A DNA stretch of 64,000 nt from Flavobacterium odoriferum (lineage in GTDB: Bacteria; Bacteroidota; Bacteroidia; Flavobacteriales; Flavobacteriaceae): contig NZ_JAMKFA010000001.1 in assembly GCF_025499515.1 (NCBI RefSeq), forward strand, positions 248,001 to 312,000, read 5' to 3'. The translations under genes and the position numbers were made by a program. The notes under the pieces are model-generated. The model did no database searches. It had not been told where the DNA came from and worked only from the letters and a program-made list of their open reading frames with translations. Every line of letters begins with the position of its first letter. Within the stretch, counting starts at the first letter, position 1. Positions 27,693 to 36,974 of this stretch are shown piece after piece.

Positions 27693-28058
27693 TTATAGAT
27701 TGCCAAAATTGTTAATATTAGTGAAATAGAAACTTGATAACTCCTCCAAAATATCATTTAAAGTTACACTTTTATCATCATTAAAAATATGCAAAATAAC
27801 TGATAATGATTCTGCTTTCCACGCATCCCTTTTTAAATCTAATTTATCTTGAAATGCATTTATTCGGTCAAATGTTAAAGGTTTTCCAATTTCATTCTCA
27901 AGAATATTTAAATAGTCAAACGGTTCTTGAACTGGACCTGGGTAATCACATATAGCTATTTGCAGAATTTCTGCTTTTTGGTATATAAAATTTTCTATTC
28001 CTTCAATAATAAGTAAGTTATGCAAGTTTTCTGAGGTAATTGTCTTATGCATATTCAT
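27693..28058 (-). CDS. Hypothetical protein, 121 residues
   Basis: Not recognised. Soluble, no signal peptide, predicted mostly helical, mildly acidic; contains AICDYPGPVQEPFDYLNIL and a Lys-Arg-Asp-Ala-Trp motif near 85. It has its own TATATTTG element 32 bases upstream and stands alone between the ATP synthase terminator and the S9 peptidase promoter region. Codon use looks like its neighbours, but the flanking spacers are unusually AT-rich. It could be an immunity-type or other accessory protein; nothing in the sequence decides this. Confidence 0.6.
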   Translation of the reverse strand: MNMHKTITSENLHNLLIIEGIENFIYQKAEILQIAICDYPGPVQEPFDYLNILENEIGKPLTFDRINAFQDKLDLKRDAWKAESLSVILHIFNDDKSVTLNDILEELSSFYFTNINNFGNL

Positions 28059-28089
28059 TGATATATTTATAGTTTACATTAATGATATA

Positions 28090-28097
28090 CAAATATA
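28090..28097 (-). promoter_or_regulatory. -7 promoter element of the 121-residue gene
   Basis: Minus-strand TATATTTG between the atp terminator and the ATG at 28058. Confidence 0.5.
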
Positions 28098-28102
28098 AAA
28101 TA

Positions 28103-28131
28103 AAAAAGTCCCGAATAAATCGGGACTTTTT
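28103..28131 (-). terminator. Terminator of the ATP synthase operon
   Basis: A perfect 12-bp stem (28103-28114 with 28120-28131), 5-base loop, core GTCCCGA/TCGGGAC, T run on the minus strand; 19 bases past the atpG stop. Confidence 0.9.
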
Positions 28132-28149
28132 ATAATATCTAAACTAAAA

Positions 28150-29007
28150 TTAGTTATTCAAAGCTTCTGCTCCACCAACGATCTCTAAGATTTCGTTTGT
28201 AATAGCTGCTTGACGTGCTTTGTTGTATGTTAATTTTAATTGGTCTCTTAATTCTGTAGCATTATCGGTTGCTTTATGCATTGCTGTCATACGTGCTCCG
28301 TGTTCTGCTGCAAATGAATCTCTAATTGATTTGTATAATTGTGTTTTTAATGATTTTGGAATCAAAGTCAACACAATTTCTTCTTTAGAAGGTTCAAAAA
28401 TATAATCAGAAGCTACTACTTCGCCACCAACAATTGGAGCTAAAGGTAAAAACTGTTGTGTTCTTACAATTTGAGTTGCAGCATTTTTAAATTCGTTGTA
28501 AACGATTTCGATTTTATCGTAATCACCTTTCACAAATTTATCCATTAATTGTTGTGCAATATCAGAAGTATTTTCGAAAGTTAATTTGTCAAAAATAACA
28601 TTGTTAACTTCGATTACGTTGTTTGTTTTACGCAAAACGTCGTTTCCTTTTTTACCAATAGCAAAAATATCTACTTGTTTTCCTGCATATGTATCAGCAA
28701 CTGCTTTTGCTTGTTTAATTACATTCGTATTAAACGCACCACACAAACCTCTGTTTGAAGTAATTGCAACGATAAGTACTTTATTTACTTCTCTTTGAGC
28801 TGTAAAAGCACCACCAACTTCTCCTTCAAGAGTTGCACTTAAGTTTTGTAATAGCTCAGTAAGTTTTTCTGCATACGGACGCATTGCTGTAATAGCATCT
28901 TGCGCTTTTTTTAATTTTGCAGCAGAAACCATTTTCATCGCCGATGTAATTTGCATCGTAGATGAAACAGAAGTAATCCTATTACGTATTTCCTTTAAGT
29001 TTGCCAT
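28150..29007 (-). CDS. atpG: ATP synthase F1 gamma subunit
   Basis: 285 residues. Central rotor shaft of F1. N-terminal MANLKEIRNRITSVSSTMQITSAMKMVSAAKLKKAQ and C-terminal MTAMHKATDNATELRDQL are the conserved coiled-coil ends of the gamma family; the mid Rossmann-like domain has ITSNRGLCGAFN. Last gene of the atp operon. A 73-base gap with an inverted repeat separates it from atpA, unlike the tight spacing elsewhere in the operon. Confidence 0.98.
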   Translation of the reverse strand: MANLKEIRNRITSVSSTMQITSAMKMVSAAKLKKAQDAITAMRPYAEKLTELLQNLSATLEGEVGGAFTAQREVNKVLIVAITSNRGLCGAFNTNVIKQAKAVADTYAGKQVDIFAIGKKGNDVLRKTNNVIEVNNVIFDKLTFENTSDIAQQLMDKFVKGDYDKIEIVYNEFKNAATQIVRTQQFLPLAPIVGGEVVASDYIFEPSKEEIVLTLIPKSLKTQLYKSIRDSFAAEHGARMTAMHKATDNATELRDQLKLTYNKARQAAITNEILEIVGGAEALNN

Positions 29008-29029
29008 GTTTTTATAGTAATTAGTAATT

Positions 29030-29068
29030 AGTGAATAGTAATTAGCTTTTTACTAATCACTATTCACT
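29030..29068. repeat. Inverted repeat in the atpA-atpG gap
   Basis: 16-base arms 29030-29045 and 29053-29068 pair with one mismatch around a 7-base loop. Directly beside the left arm, AGTAATTAGTAATTAG (29016-29031) makes a short direct repeat. On the mRNA this hairpin stands between atpA and atpG and could set a processing or translation difference. Confidence 0.6.
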
Positions 29069-29080
29069 TTTCACTGAAAA

Positions 29081-30658
29081 TTAATTATATTTTGCTGAAA
29101 TTTCTTTCGCTACTTTTTCTAAAACGTCAGTGATAGCGTCATCAAACTTACCTGCTTTAAGTGCGTCTAATGTATCTCTGTGTTTAGCGTTTAAGTATTC
29201 TAAGAAATCTTTTTCAAATTCTTTTACTTTTACAACTGGTACATTTCTTAACAAGTTTTTAGAACCTGCATAAATGATAGCCACCTGATCTTCTACTGTA
29301 AAAGGAGAATTTAAACCTTGTTTTAAGATTTCAACGTTTCTTTTTCCTTTTTCAATAACGTTTAAAGTTACAGCGTCTAAGTCAGAACCAAATTTCGCGA
29401 AAGCTTCTAATTCACGGAATTGTGCTTGGTCTAATTTTAAAGTACCTGATACTTTTTTCATTGATTTAATTTGTGCATTACCTCCAACACGAGATACCGA
29501 AATACCAACGTTAATTGCAGGACGAACTCCAGAGTTGAATAAATCACCATCTAAGAAAATCTGTCCGTCAGTAATCGAAATTACGTTTGTTGGGATATAT
29601 GCAGAAACGTCACCCGCTTGTGTTTCGATAATTGGTAACGCTGTTAATGAACCACCACCTTTAACGATTCCTTTGATAGAATCTGGTAAATCATTCATGT
29701 TTCTAGCGATTTCGTCGTTGTTAATTACTTTACAAGCTCTTTCTAATAAACGAGAGTGTAAGTAGAAAACGTCTCCAGGGTAAGCCTCACGTCCTGGTGG
29801 TCTTCTTAATAATAAAGACACCTCACGGTAAGCTACAGCTTGTTTAGATAAATCATCATAAACAATTAAAGCTGGACGACCAGAATCTCTAAAATATTCT
29901 CCGATTGCAGCACCTGCCATAGGAGCATATACTTGCATTGGAGCTGGATCAGAAGCATTTGCAGCAACGATAACTGTATAAGCCATTGCCCCTTTTTCTT
30001 CTAACATTTTTGCGATTCCTGCTACAGTTGAAGCTTTTTGTCCAATTGCAACATATATACAGAATACAGGTTTTCCTGCATCGTAAAATTCTTTTTGATT
30101 TAAGATGGTATCAATACAAACTGTTGATTTACCAGTTTGACGGTCACCAATAACCAACTCACGTTGACCTCTACCAACTGGAATCATCGCATCAACTGCT
30201 TTTACTCCTGTTTGTAATGGTTCAGTTACGGGTTGACGGAAGATAACTCCAGGAGCTTTTCTTTCTAATGGCATCTCGAATAACTCACCACCGATTGGAC
30301 CTTTACCATCAATTGGGTTACCTAAAGTATCCACAACACGACCTACCATTTGTTCTCCTACTTTAAGAGAAGCAATACGTTGTGTTCTTTTTACTGTAGA
30401 ACCTTCTTTGATTCCTGTAGATGGCCCTAAAAGTACCACCCCAACATTGTCTTCTTCTAAGTTCAATACGATAGCTTCTAATCCGTTTTCGAATTGAACT
30501 AACTCTCCGTATTGAGCGTTTGATAATCCGTAAACACGAGCGATACCGTCTCCAACTTGAAGTACTGTTCCAACTTCTTCTAACGATGCACCAGATTCAA
30601 AACCTGATAATTGTTGTTTTAATATTGCTGAAATTTCAGCAGGTTTAATTTCCGCCAT
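29081..30658 (-). CDS. atpA: ATP synthase F1 alpha subunit
   Basis: 525 residues, regulatory/non-catalytic nucleotide-binding subunit of the F1 hexamer. Walker [10 protein letters not shown], Walker [16 protein letters not shown], and the alpha-type signature [13 protein letters not shown] are clear. Length is slightly above the 500-510 of proteobacterial alpha, usual for Bacteroidota. It lies 23 bases after atpH. The beta subunit gene is not in this operon. Confidence 0.98.
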   Translation of the reverse strand: MAEIKPAEISAILKQQLSGFESGASLEEVGTVLQVGDGIARVYGLSNAQYGELVQFENGLEAIVLNLEEDNVGVVLLGPSTGIKEGSTVKRTQRIASLKVGEQMVGRVVDTLGNPIDGKGPIGGELFEMPLERKAPGVIFRQPVTEPLQTGVKAVDAMIPVGRGQRELVIGDRQTGKSTVCIDTILNQKEFYDAGKPVFCIYVAIGQKASTVAGIAKMLEEKGAMAYTVIVAANASDPAPMQVYAPMAGAAIGEYFRDSGRPALIVYDDLSKQAVAYREVSLLLRRPPGREAYPGDVFYLHSRLLERACKVINNDEIARNMNDLPDSIKGIVKGGGSLTALPIIETQAGDVSAYIPTNVISITDGQIFLDGDLFNSGVRPAINVGISVSRVGGNAQIKSMKKVSGTLKLDQAQFRELEAFAKFGSDLDAVTLNVIEKGKRNVEILKQGLNSPFTVEDQVAIIYAGSKNLLRNVPVVKVKEFEKDFLEYLNAKHRDTLDALKAGKFDDAITDVLEKVAKEISAKYN

Positions 30659-30681
30659 TTTGATATATCTTTAATGGTATA

Positions 30682-31215
30682 TTAATTACTAAACTCTCTT
30701 TTTAAATTTTGCAGTCTGCTTGCAACAGATGCATTGTATTGTTTGTCACCCATTCTTAAAATAAATCCACCAATAATAGCAGGATCTACAATATTTTGAA
30801 TGGTAATATTTTTATTCGAAAACGATGCAATTTTTGCCAACACTTTAGCTTCTAACTCAGGCGTAATTGGGAAAGCGGTAGTTACCTTAGCAATCTCAAT
30901 TCCGTTAAGTTCATCGTATAAAGCATTGAACTGTGAAGCAACATCATTTAATAATTCAAATCTTTTGTTAGCTAAAAGCAATTGAAATAATCCTTTTGTC
31001 TCTTTTTGAGCAGAAGCAAAAATTTCGTTTAAAGAAGAAAACTTAATTTCACCTTTAACAACTGGACTTTGCAAAAAGTCTTTTAACTCAGAGCTGTCTT
31101 TAATTGCGTTAACAATTGAAGTCATGTCTGAATTTACAGCTTGTGTGCTGTTATTCACTTGGGCAATGTCCAAAATGGCTTTAGCGTATCGAATTGCTGC
31201 TCTAGTTCCTGCCAT
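30682..31215 (-). CDS. atpH: ATP synthase F1 delta subunit
   Basis: 177 residues; the stator cap that joins F1 alpha to the b subunit. N-terminal six-helix domain (RAAIRYAKAILDIA, LKDFLQSPVVKGEIK) and C-terminal NITIQNIVDPAIIGGFILRMGDKQYNAS as DPxxxGGF-type signature. Four bases separate it from atpF. Confidence 0.96.
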   Translation of the reverse strand: MAGTRAAIRYAKAILDIAQVNNSTQAVNSDMTSIVNAIKDSSELKDFLQSPVVKGEIKFSSLNEIFASAQKETKGLFQLLLANKRFELLNDVASQFNALYDELNGIEIAKVTTAFPITPELEAKVLAKIASFSNKNITIQNIVDPAIIGGFILRMGDKQYNASVASRLQNLKREFSN

Positions 31216-31219
31216 GATA

Positions 31220-31711
31220 TTAGTTTAATTTAGCGTCACCTAACATTTTCTCAACCAATTTAGTTTGAGCTTCTTTGTTAGATAATTCTCCTTTTAATAA
31301 TGTCTCAGCAATTTCTAATGACAAAGAAGAAACTTGATTTTTCAATTCTGCCATCGCTGCATTTTTCTCACTTTCGATTGTTGCTTTCGCAGATTCAATC
31401 ATTGCTGCTCCTTGAACTTGTGCTTCAGATTTAGCATCAGCAATCATTTTTTCTTTGATTTCTCTTGCTTCTTTAATCATCAAGTCTCTTTCAGCTCTTG
31501 CTTCAGCTAATAATTTTTCATTATCAGACTTCAAGTTTAACATATCTTTTTTAGCGTTTTCAGCCGCTAATAAAGCGTTATTAATAGAGTCTTCTCTTCC
31601 TTTAACTGCTCCTAAAATAGGTTTCCATGCAAATTTTCTCATTAATAGAAAAAATACAACGAAAATTAAGGTTGTCCAAAATACTAAGCTTTCTGGTGAA
31701 GTAAAGTTCAT
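31220..31711 (-). CDS. atpF: ATP synthase F0 b subunit
   Basis: 163 residues: one N-terminal membrane helix (about 8-25, FWTTLIFVVFFLLMRKFAW) and a long Ala/Glu/Lys-rich amphipathic coiled coil that forms the peripheral stalk dimer. Only one b-type gene is present, so a homodimer is expected. Standard position between atpE and atpH. Confidence 0.96.
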   Translation of the reverse strand: MNFTSPESLVFWTTLIFVVFFLLMRKFAWKPILGAVKGREDSINNALLAAENAKKDMLNLKSDNEKLLAEARAERDLMIKEAREIKEKMIADAKSEAQVQGAAMIESAKATIESEKNAAMAELKNQVSSLSLEIAETLLKGELSNKEAQTKLVEKMLGDAKLN

Positions 31712-31784
31712 ATATCTATATTGTTAATTTAGTTTTGTAATAAAAACTTCTTACAGCCAACCGCTGTAAGAAGTTTATCTTTAA

Positions 31785-32003
<219 letters not shown>

Positions 32004-32026
32004 TTAATAATTAATAAAACTCAATC

Positions 32027-33103
32027 CTAGTGATGGTCGTGCTCTTCAACAGCTTGACCAATAAATAATGCTGATAACAACGTAAATACATACGCTTGTA
32101 AAGCAGCAACCAACATTTCTAAAACACTCATGAACAATACGAAAGCACCTGAAACTGGAGCAATTGCAACTGTTTTGAATATATATATCAATGAAATTAA
32201 ACTCAAAATAATAATATGACCTGCAGTAATGTTAGCGAATAAACGAATCATTAATGCGAATGGTTTTGTAAACATTCCAATAATTTCAACTGGCCACATA
32301 ATTGGGTATAACGCTTTTGGCACTGGTGGTGCAAAAATGTGTCCCCAATATGCTTTGTTTGCACTTAAAGTTGTAATCAAAAATGTAATAAATGCCATTA
32401 CAAAAGTAAAGTAAATATTTCCAGTTAAGTTAGAACTAAATGGGAAGAAAGGAATTAAACCAATTAAGTTGTTGATCCAGATGAAGAAAAAGATAGTTAA
32501 TAAATATGGCATGTATTTTCCATATTTCTTTTCTCCGATATTTGGAATTGCAATGTCATCTCTAACAAAAATTACTAATGGTTCTAAGAAACCAGCTAAG
32601 CCTTTTGGAGCCATGCTGTTCTTTTTGTAAGAACGCGCAACTGTTATGAATAATACCAAAAGAATAATAACAGACATTAACATTGAGAAAACGTTCTTTG
32701 TTATTGAAAAGTCTAAAGGACGAGCAGCAAAATTAAAAGCACTTTTGTCTTCTTCTTTTAATGTTTCAAATTTGTCAGCATAAAAAATTACTTCATTATA
32801 TCTTACAAATTTTTCTTTCGCTACATGATGACCTGTATTATCATGATGAAATTCTGAAGCAGAAAAAATCTCTAATCCATTATCTGTCCATAAAATAATA
32901 GGTAATGGCAACGAAATTGCATGACCATTCCAATCAGCTATGTGAAACTCGTGAGAATCTCCAATGTGTGAATTAATAAGTTCTGTAGCGCTAAACTCTT
33001 TATCAGCTGATTCTGAATGTCCTCCGCTTGCAGAAGCCATTAATGGTAAAATCAAAAATGATAATGAAAACAAAAATTGAATTGTGCGATTTGCTATTCT
33101 CAT
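32027..33103 (-). CDS. atpB: ATP synthase F0 a subunit with periplasmic N-terminal extension
   Basis: 358 residues, about 90-110 longer than proteobacterial a subunits. The extra part is N-terminal: a signal-peptide-like segment (about 1-26, FLILPLMASASG) then a His/Glu-rich domain (about 27-130) that should lie in the periplasm, before the membrane helices start near 135. The proton-channel core carries the essential Arg in LMIRLFANITAGH. The C-terminus ends Glu-Glu-His-Asp-His-His. First gene of the atp structural block, with a TACCTTTG promoter element in the 123-base gap upstream. Confidence 0.96.
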   Translation of the reverse strand: MRIANRTIQFLFSLSFLILPLMASASGGHSESADKEFSATELINSHIGDSHEFHIADWNGHAISLPLPIILWTDNGLEIFSASEFHHDNTGHHVAKEKFVRYNEVIFYADKFETLKEEDKSAFNFAARPLDFSITKNVFSMLMSVIILLVLFITVARSYKKNSMAPKGLAGFLEPLVIFVRDDIAIPNIGEKKYGKYMPYLLTIFFFIWINNLIGLIPFFPFSSNLTGNIYFTFVMAFITFLITTLSANKAYWGHIFAPPVPKALYPIMWPVEIIGMFTKPFALMIRLFANITAGHIIILSLISLIYIFKTVAIAPVSGAFVLFMSVLEMLVAALQAYVFTLLSALFIGQAVEEHDHH

Positions 33104-33149
33104 ATACTTATACTAATAATAGTAAAATTTATTTCCTCTAAATTTTGTG

Positions 33150-33157
33150 CAAAGGTA
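33150..33157 (-). promoter_or_regulatory. -7 element of an internal promoter for atpB-E-F-H-A-G
   Basis: Minus-strand TACCTTTG, followed by GCA, a perfect match to the Bacteroidota -7 consensus, 46 bases before the atpB ATG and in the only large gap before the structural genes. The -33 region is merely T-rich. Confidence 0.65.
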
Positions 33158-33226
33158 CATTATTAATTAAAAAATGAAAACTTATTATTATAATTTTTAA
33201 AAAAAGTAAGCTAAAAAACCATTTTA

Positions 33227-33628
33227 CTAGTTTTCTTTCAAATCGGAACTATTCAGTAAATTAACCGAAAAAATTGTTTCTAACAATAGAAAAATGAAAA
33301 ACGGTATAAAAAAAGACAACACATCTGGAATTTTATTAGCAATGTCAGAATCAATAACTGGCATTAAAAAGAATACCGAAAGTCCCATTTTGATGATTCC
33401 AAACGCTAAAAAAGCATACCCAGTTTGCTGAAAAAAATATTTATTTACCAACACTAATAAAGTGTACGAAACTGCAACCGTTAATAAGTGGAATAAATAA
33501 ATCGAAAAAGTCGATAATTTAAATTCGATTTGATTGAAATAAGAACTCAAAATAAATTCCTGACAAAAGTAAAAAAGTACAGTTATAGGAATTAAATAAA
33601 CAAACAGTCGCGCAATTTTCTTACTCAT
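33227..33628 (-). CDS. DUF6168-like membrane protein of the atp region
   Basis: 133 residues with four predicted membrane helices (about 8-27, 42-62, 70-92, 105-125) and almost no loops. It occupies the place of the AtpI partner in other operons: its ATG overlaps the atpZ stop (ATGA) and atpB follows. Resembles the DUF6168 family seen beside flavobacterial ATP synthases. A role in F0 assembly or cation supply is inference from position only. Confidence 0.7.
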   Translation of the reverse strand: MSKKIARLFVYLIPITVLFYFCQEFILSSYFNQIEFKLSTFSIYLFHLLTVAVSYTLLVLVNKYFFQQTGYAFLAFGIIKMGLSVFFLMPVIDSDIANKIPDVLSFFIPFFIFLLLETIFSVNLLNSSDLKEN

Positions 33629-33855
33629 TCTTTTTTATCATTACTCATTTTATTAACCTGTCGAATTACATTATAAAGCGCTATAAAAACAGCTAACAAT
33701 GAAAATACTATTGTTAATATTGAACCTTCAATTTTAAATTTTTCATCTAACCATTGCCCAAAGATGACTCCTAAAAAAATAATCAATCCCATTTGAAATG
33801 GGATATTAATTAGTGCTAACCACTTATTAGCTTGTTTTTTATTGTTTGAATCCAT
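33625..33855 (-). CDS. atpZ: AtpZ/AtpI family protein
   Basis: 76 residues, two membrane helices (about 12-32 and 41-62) with the family pattern of a hydrophilic start, IPFQMGLIIFLGVIFGQWLDEKF and a charged tail. AtpZ/AtpI assist c-ring assembly or Mg2+ transport for ATP synthase. The frame is open to 33882, but the ATG at 33855 forms a TAATG overlap with the bactofilin stop and gives MDSNNKKQ, so I take that start. The stop overlaps the next gene by 4 bases. Confidence 0.85.
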   Translation of the reverse strand: MDSNNKKQANKWLALINIPFQMGLIIFLGVIFGQWLDEKFKIEGSILTIVFSLLAVFIALYNVIRQVNKMSNDKKE

Positions 33856-34214
33856 TATTTGATTTGCGTTCTCATTTCGCAACTAGCTTCAAATCTGGCA
33901 CCAGGTTCTACTGCTAATTTACCTACGATTACTTCGCCTGTTATATGTGCTTTTGATTTTACATTTAGCATACCTTCGGCTTGAAGTTTACCAGAAAAAA
34001 CACCTTCGATATCGATGCTTTTACAAATGATATCGCCTATGACTTCTCCTGTAGGACCAATTACTATTTTTCCTTCGGAAGTGAAATTTCCTGTGAGTTT
34101 TCCGTCTAATCTAAAATCGGCAAAGGTTGTAATATCACCGTTTATAGTAGTTCCTTCAACAATTCTGTTAGTTTTTCCTAATAAATGATCTTGGTTTTTA
34201 ACTTTATCAAACAT
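33855..34214 (-). CDS. Bactofilin-family cytoskeletal protein
   Basis: 119 residues matching the polymer-forming DUF583 domain: right-handed beta-helix repeats such as TTINGDITTFADFRLDGKL, GPTGEVIGDIICKSIDIEG and KAHITGEVIVGKLAVEPGAR. Bactofilins self-assemble without nucleotides into filaments that position wall or motility proteins. Located 20 bases after sprE and overlapping atpZ, an arrangement that would tie filament formation to gliding/T9SS and energy genes. The family assignment is firm, the role here is inference. Confidence 0.88.
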   Translation of the reverse strand: MFDKVKNQDHLLGKTNRIVEGTTINGDITTFADFRLDGKLTGNFTSEGKIVIGPTGEVIGDIICKSIDIEGVFSGKLQAEGMLNVKSKAHITGEVIVGKLAVEPGARFEASCEMRTQIK

Positions 34215-34234
34215 TTTATGAGGTTTTGGGGTTA

Positions 34235-36868
34235 TTATTTATTCAACAAAAGCCATTCTTCAAATTTTTTCTTCATTTGAACAATTTTATAGTCTTCGGT
34301 TGAAATGATGTAGGCTTGGTCTTTAATTTTATAATTTTTGTGTTCTTTTAAAACCGATAATACTGAGTTTGCCGATTCTTTTGAACTAAATCCATGAATT
34401 ACAATAAAATTATCTGAAACCGAATAAATATCATCTGAAGATTTTAACAATACTGCATTAGAATCTTTAAGGTATTTTTCAATTTTGTCGGTTAGATTTT
34501 TAACGTCTTTATCATACGGAAATTTCTTAGGGAAAACTAATTTCCATTCGGTTGGTTCGTTTTTACTAAAATCTAATGCTTCTAATTTTGGAATATCCGT
34601 TTTTAACAAACTTTCAGCTTGTTTACCTTCTTCTATATTTGGATAGGTTAATGCTACAAAGTTTAATGCTTTTTTATATTCATCTAACCCTTGTAATCTT
34701 CCAATAACTTTAGCTTTTAATAATTCAAATTTAGCAACTGATTCTTCGCCAGTAAAACGATTAATTATTTCGTCAATTTCGCCAGAAACTTCTCTAATTT
34801 GATTGTTTTCGAATTTTTTGTACATCGTTTTAAAAACTGCTTCTGGATTGGTTTCATCGGCAATTTCAATAGTTGGATTTTTAACAATTTCGGCATAACG
34901 ACTTGTTGGGTATTCTGCTAAAATTTGTTGCTTAATCAATTCTGCTTTAGCCGGAGAAATGATTTGATAAATCTTATACAAATTATATTTTGCTGGAAGA
35001 ATTAAACGTTCTTCAGGATTATTTTTTAATAATTGTTCTAAGCGAGAAGCCGCCAATTCGTTTTCTCTAAATTTTTCTTTGTAAATAAGTCCCAATTGAT
35101 AATAGGCAAAATTTCTGTCTTTTGCTAAACTGTCTAATAGTTTCTTATCTGTAGGAATTTGTTTTAAATAAAAATCAACAGTGTATAATGGGTTTGTAGT
35201 TTCTTCGTCTTTTTTCTCATCAACAACATCTTCGCCCATATTCTCATCGTCTTTTGAATCGATATTTGAGTTATTTGATTTTAAATTAGACCATTTCCAA
35301 TTGTCTTTTAATTCGCGTTTTCCCCATTTGGTTGCGAATTCTTTTTTACCATATTCAACCGTAACTGGATTGTAAAAATAGAAACTATTATTGTCTAAAT
35401 TACCCATCATTCCAGGAGGCAAACTTGATGGACCAGTGTTTGCTTTAACAGCAGTTGCATTGTCTTTTCCCCCAATAGCCATAGAATTTGAAGATGCGTT
35501 TTGACTTGCTAGCAAATTGGCTTCTTTTTCAGCCTTTTCAGCTGCTAATTTTGCTTTTCTCTCGTCTTCAATTTTTAGTTTAGCAATATGTTTTTCATAA
35601 TATTGATTTCTATCAGAATCATTCATTGCTACAACTGACAAAATACTATCGTTTTGTTGTGCGATGGATTCATATTTAATTACATCATCTAGATTAATTC
35701 TTTTTTTCTTGATTTTTCTAAATTCTCTTGTTCGATCGTCTAATCGAATTAATGTACTGTCGTAATATTTTCCAGCCGTTTTGTATTTTGCTTCACGAAA
35801 GTAAATTTCGCCAATATTTCTATAATTTGAAGAAATTAAATAATTGTCTTGAGAAATAGATTTAATTGATTTATTGTAATAATTTTCGGCTACTCTGTTT
35901 TTTCCTTGTTTGTCATAGAAAAGTCCCATTTGATGATTTAAAACATCCAAATAAGGTCGGTTTTCTCTATCTTCTAAAAGTTTATTAAATTTTTCTACAA
36001 AAGCTAAAGTATCGCCTTTTTTGTAATCAAATTGTTGTGCCTGTTTTGCATGTGCTTGAATTACATATCTGCGTGGTGATTTTCTGTTCATTTGAATCAC
36101 ATCGTTAAAAGCTACAAATGCACTATCTTGATAATTCATGCTTTCATACAATTGACCTAAAATAAAAGAATATCTTGCTTTTTCTTCGTTATTATCTGTT
36201 GTTTCCTTTGCGATTTTAATGGTTGAAATAGCACTATCTTTTGCCTGAATATTCATGTAAGCCTGCGTTAACATTGCATTTGCATCTGCTAAATCTTGAC
36301 CGGAAATTTTTTTGTCTTCCAAAAGTTTTTTCAGATTTTTGATTGCAACTTCGTCATTATCTAAGCGAATATTTACTTTTTCGCGCCACACTTTTGCATG
36401 ATAAATTCGATCACTTAGTGGATATTTGTACAAAATATAATTTAACGCTTCTAAAGATGGTATAAAACGATTGTCATAATAACGCGCTTTTGCCAATAAT
36501 AAATACGCTTCATCCATTTGCGGGTTTTTTTCAGTTCCAGCAATGTTCATGGAATGTTTTTGAATGGCTTTTACTGCTTTTTCTTCAGCACGTTCAAAAT
36601 TTGGATTTTTTGATTGTCCTGGCAACAATGCATCTTCATTCTTAGGCATTCGTTCCACAGGTAGAATTTCCCAAAAATTATCTTGATACGTTGTTTTTAA
36701 ATCGGCCAAACCTTTGTCTAAAGCGACATTTCCATTATATAATACGTTGTATTCTGTAGTTACGGCATGGAAGTTTCGGTTAATAAATTTATCTTTTTTA
36801 ACAGAACAAGCTATTAAAAAAAGTATTAATCCAACCGATAGAGAGTATTTTATTAAGTTGCTTTTCAA
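34235..36868 (-). CDS. sprE: Gliding motility/T9SS lipoprotein SprE (PorW-like)
   Basis: 877 residues, near the roughly 870 of the Flavobacterium johnsoniae protein. Lipobox LIAC (Cys21) followed by SVKKDKFINRNFHAVTTEYN, the recognisable SprE/PorW start. The N-terminal half is a long TPR array (MDEAYLLLAKARYYDNRFIP; ARYSFILGQLYESMNYQDSA), followed by a charged low-complexity linker (about 420-560) and further TPR-like helices; a short SPOR-like FIVIHGFSSKESANSVLSV segment lies near the C-terminus. SprE is required for type IX secretion and gliding and bridges periplasmic and trans-envelope parts. Upstream of the bactofilin and the atp operon. Confidence 0.9.
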   Translation of the reverse strand: MKSNLIKYSLSVGLILFLIACSVKKDKFINRNFHAVTTEYNVLYNGNVALDKGLADLKTTYQDNFWEILPVERMPKNEDALLPGQSKNPNFERAEEKAVKAIQKHSMNIAGTEKNPQMDEAYLLLAKARYYDNRFIPSLEALNYILYKYPLSDRIYHAKVWREKVNIRLDNDEVAIKNLKKLLEDKKISGQDLADANAMLTQAYMNIQAKDSAISTIKIAKETTDNNEEKARYSFILGQLYESMNYQDSAFVAFNDVIQMNRKSPRRYVIQAHAKQAQQFDYKKGDTLAFVEKFNKLLEDRENRPYLDVLNHQMGLFYDKQGKNRVAENYYNKSIKSISQDNYLISSNYRNIGEIYFREAKYKTAGKYYDSTLIRLDDRTREFRKIKKKRINLDDVIKYESIAQQNDSILSVVAMNDSDRNQYYEKHIAKLKIEDERKAKLAAEKAEKEANLLASQNASSNSMAIGGKDNATAVKANTGPSSLPPGMMGNLDNNSFYFYNPVTVEYGKKEFATKWGKRELKDNWKWSNLKSNNSNIDSKDDENMGEDVVDEKKDEETTNPLYTVDFYLKQIPTDKKLLDSLAKDRNFAYYQLGLIYKEKFRENELAASRLEQLLKNNPEERLILPAKYNLYKIYQIISPAKAELIKQQILAEYPTSRYAEIVKNPTIEIADETNPEAVFKTMYKKFENNQIREVSGEIDEIINRFTGEESVAKFELLKAKVIGRLQGLDEYKKALNFVALTYPNIEEGKQAESLLKTDIPKLEALDFSKNEPTEWKLVFPKKFPYDKDVKNLTDKIEKYLKDSNAVLLKSSDDIYSVSDNFIVIHGFSSKESANSVLSVLKEHKNYKIKDQAYIISTEDYKIVQMKKKFEEWLLLNK

Positions 36869-36974
36869 TGTAAAACGTTTTTGTTCTTAAACTACTAAAA
36901 CTTGTTTTTAGTATGTATAGAATGGTAAAAATACGTTTCTTTTTTTGATGTGAAAAAAAATAAACTATTTTTTG

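Noticed and set aside
28103..28131. Hairpin after atpG as a repeat element
   Set aside because: The strong GC core with T run and position just past the stop fit an ordinary terminator.
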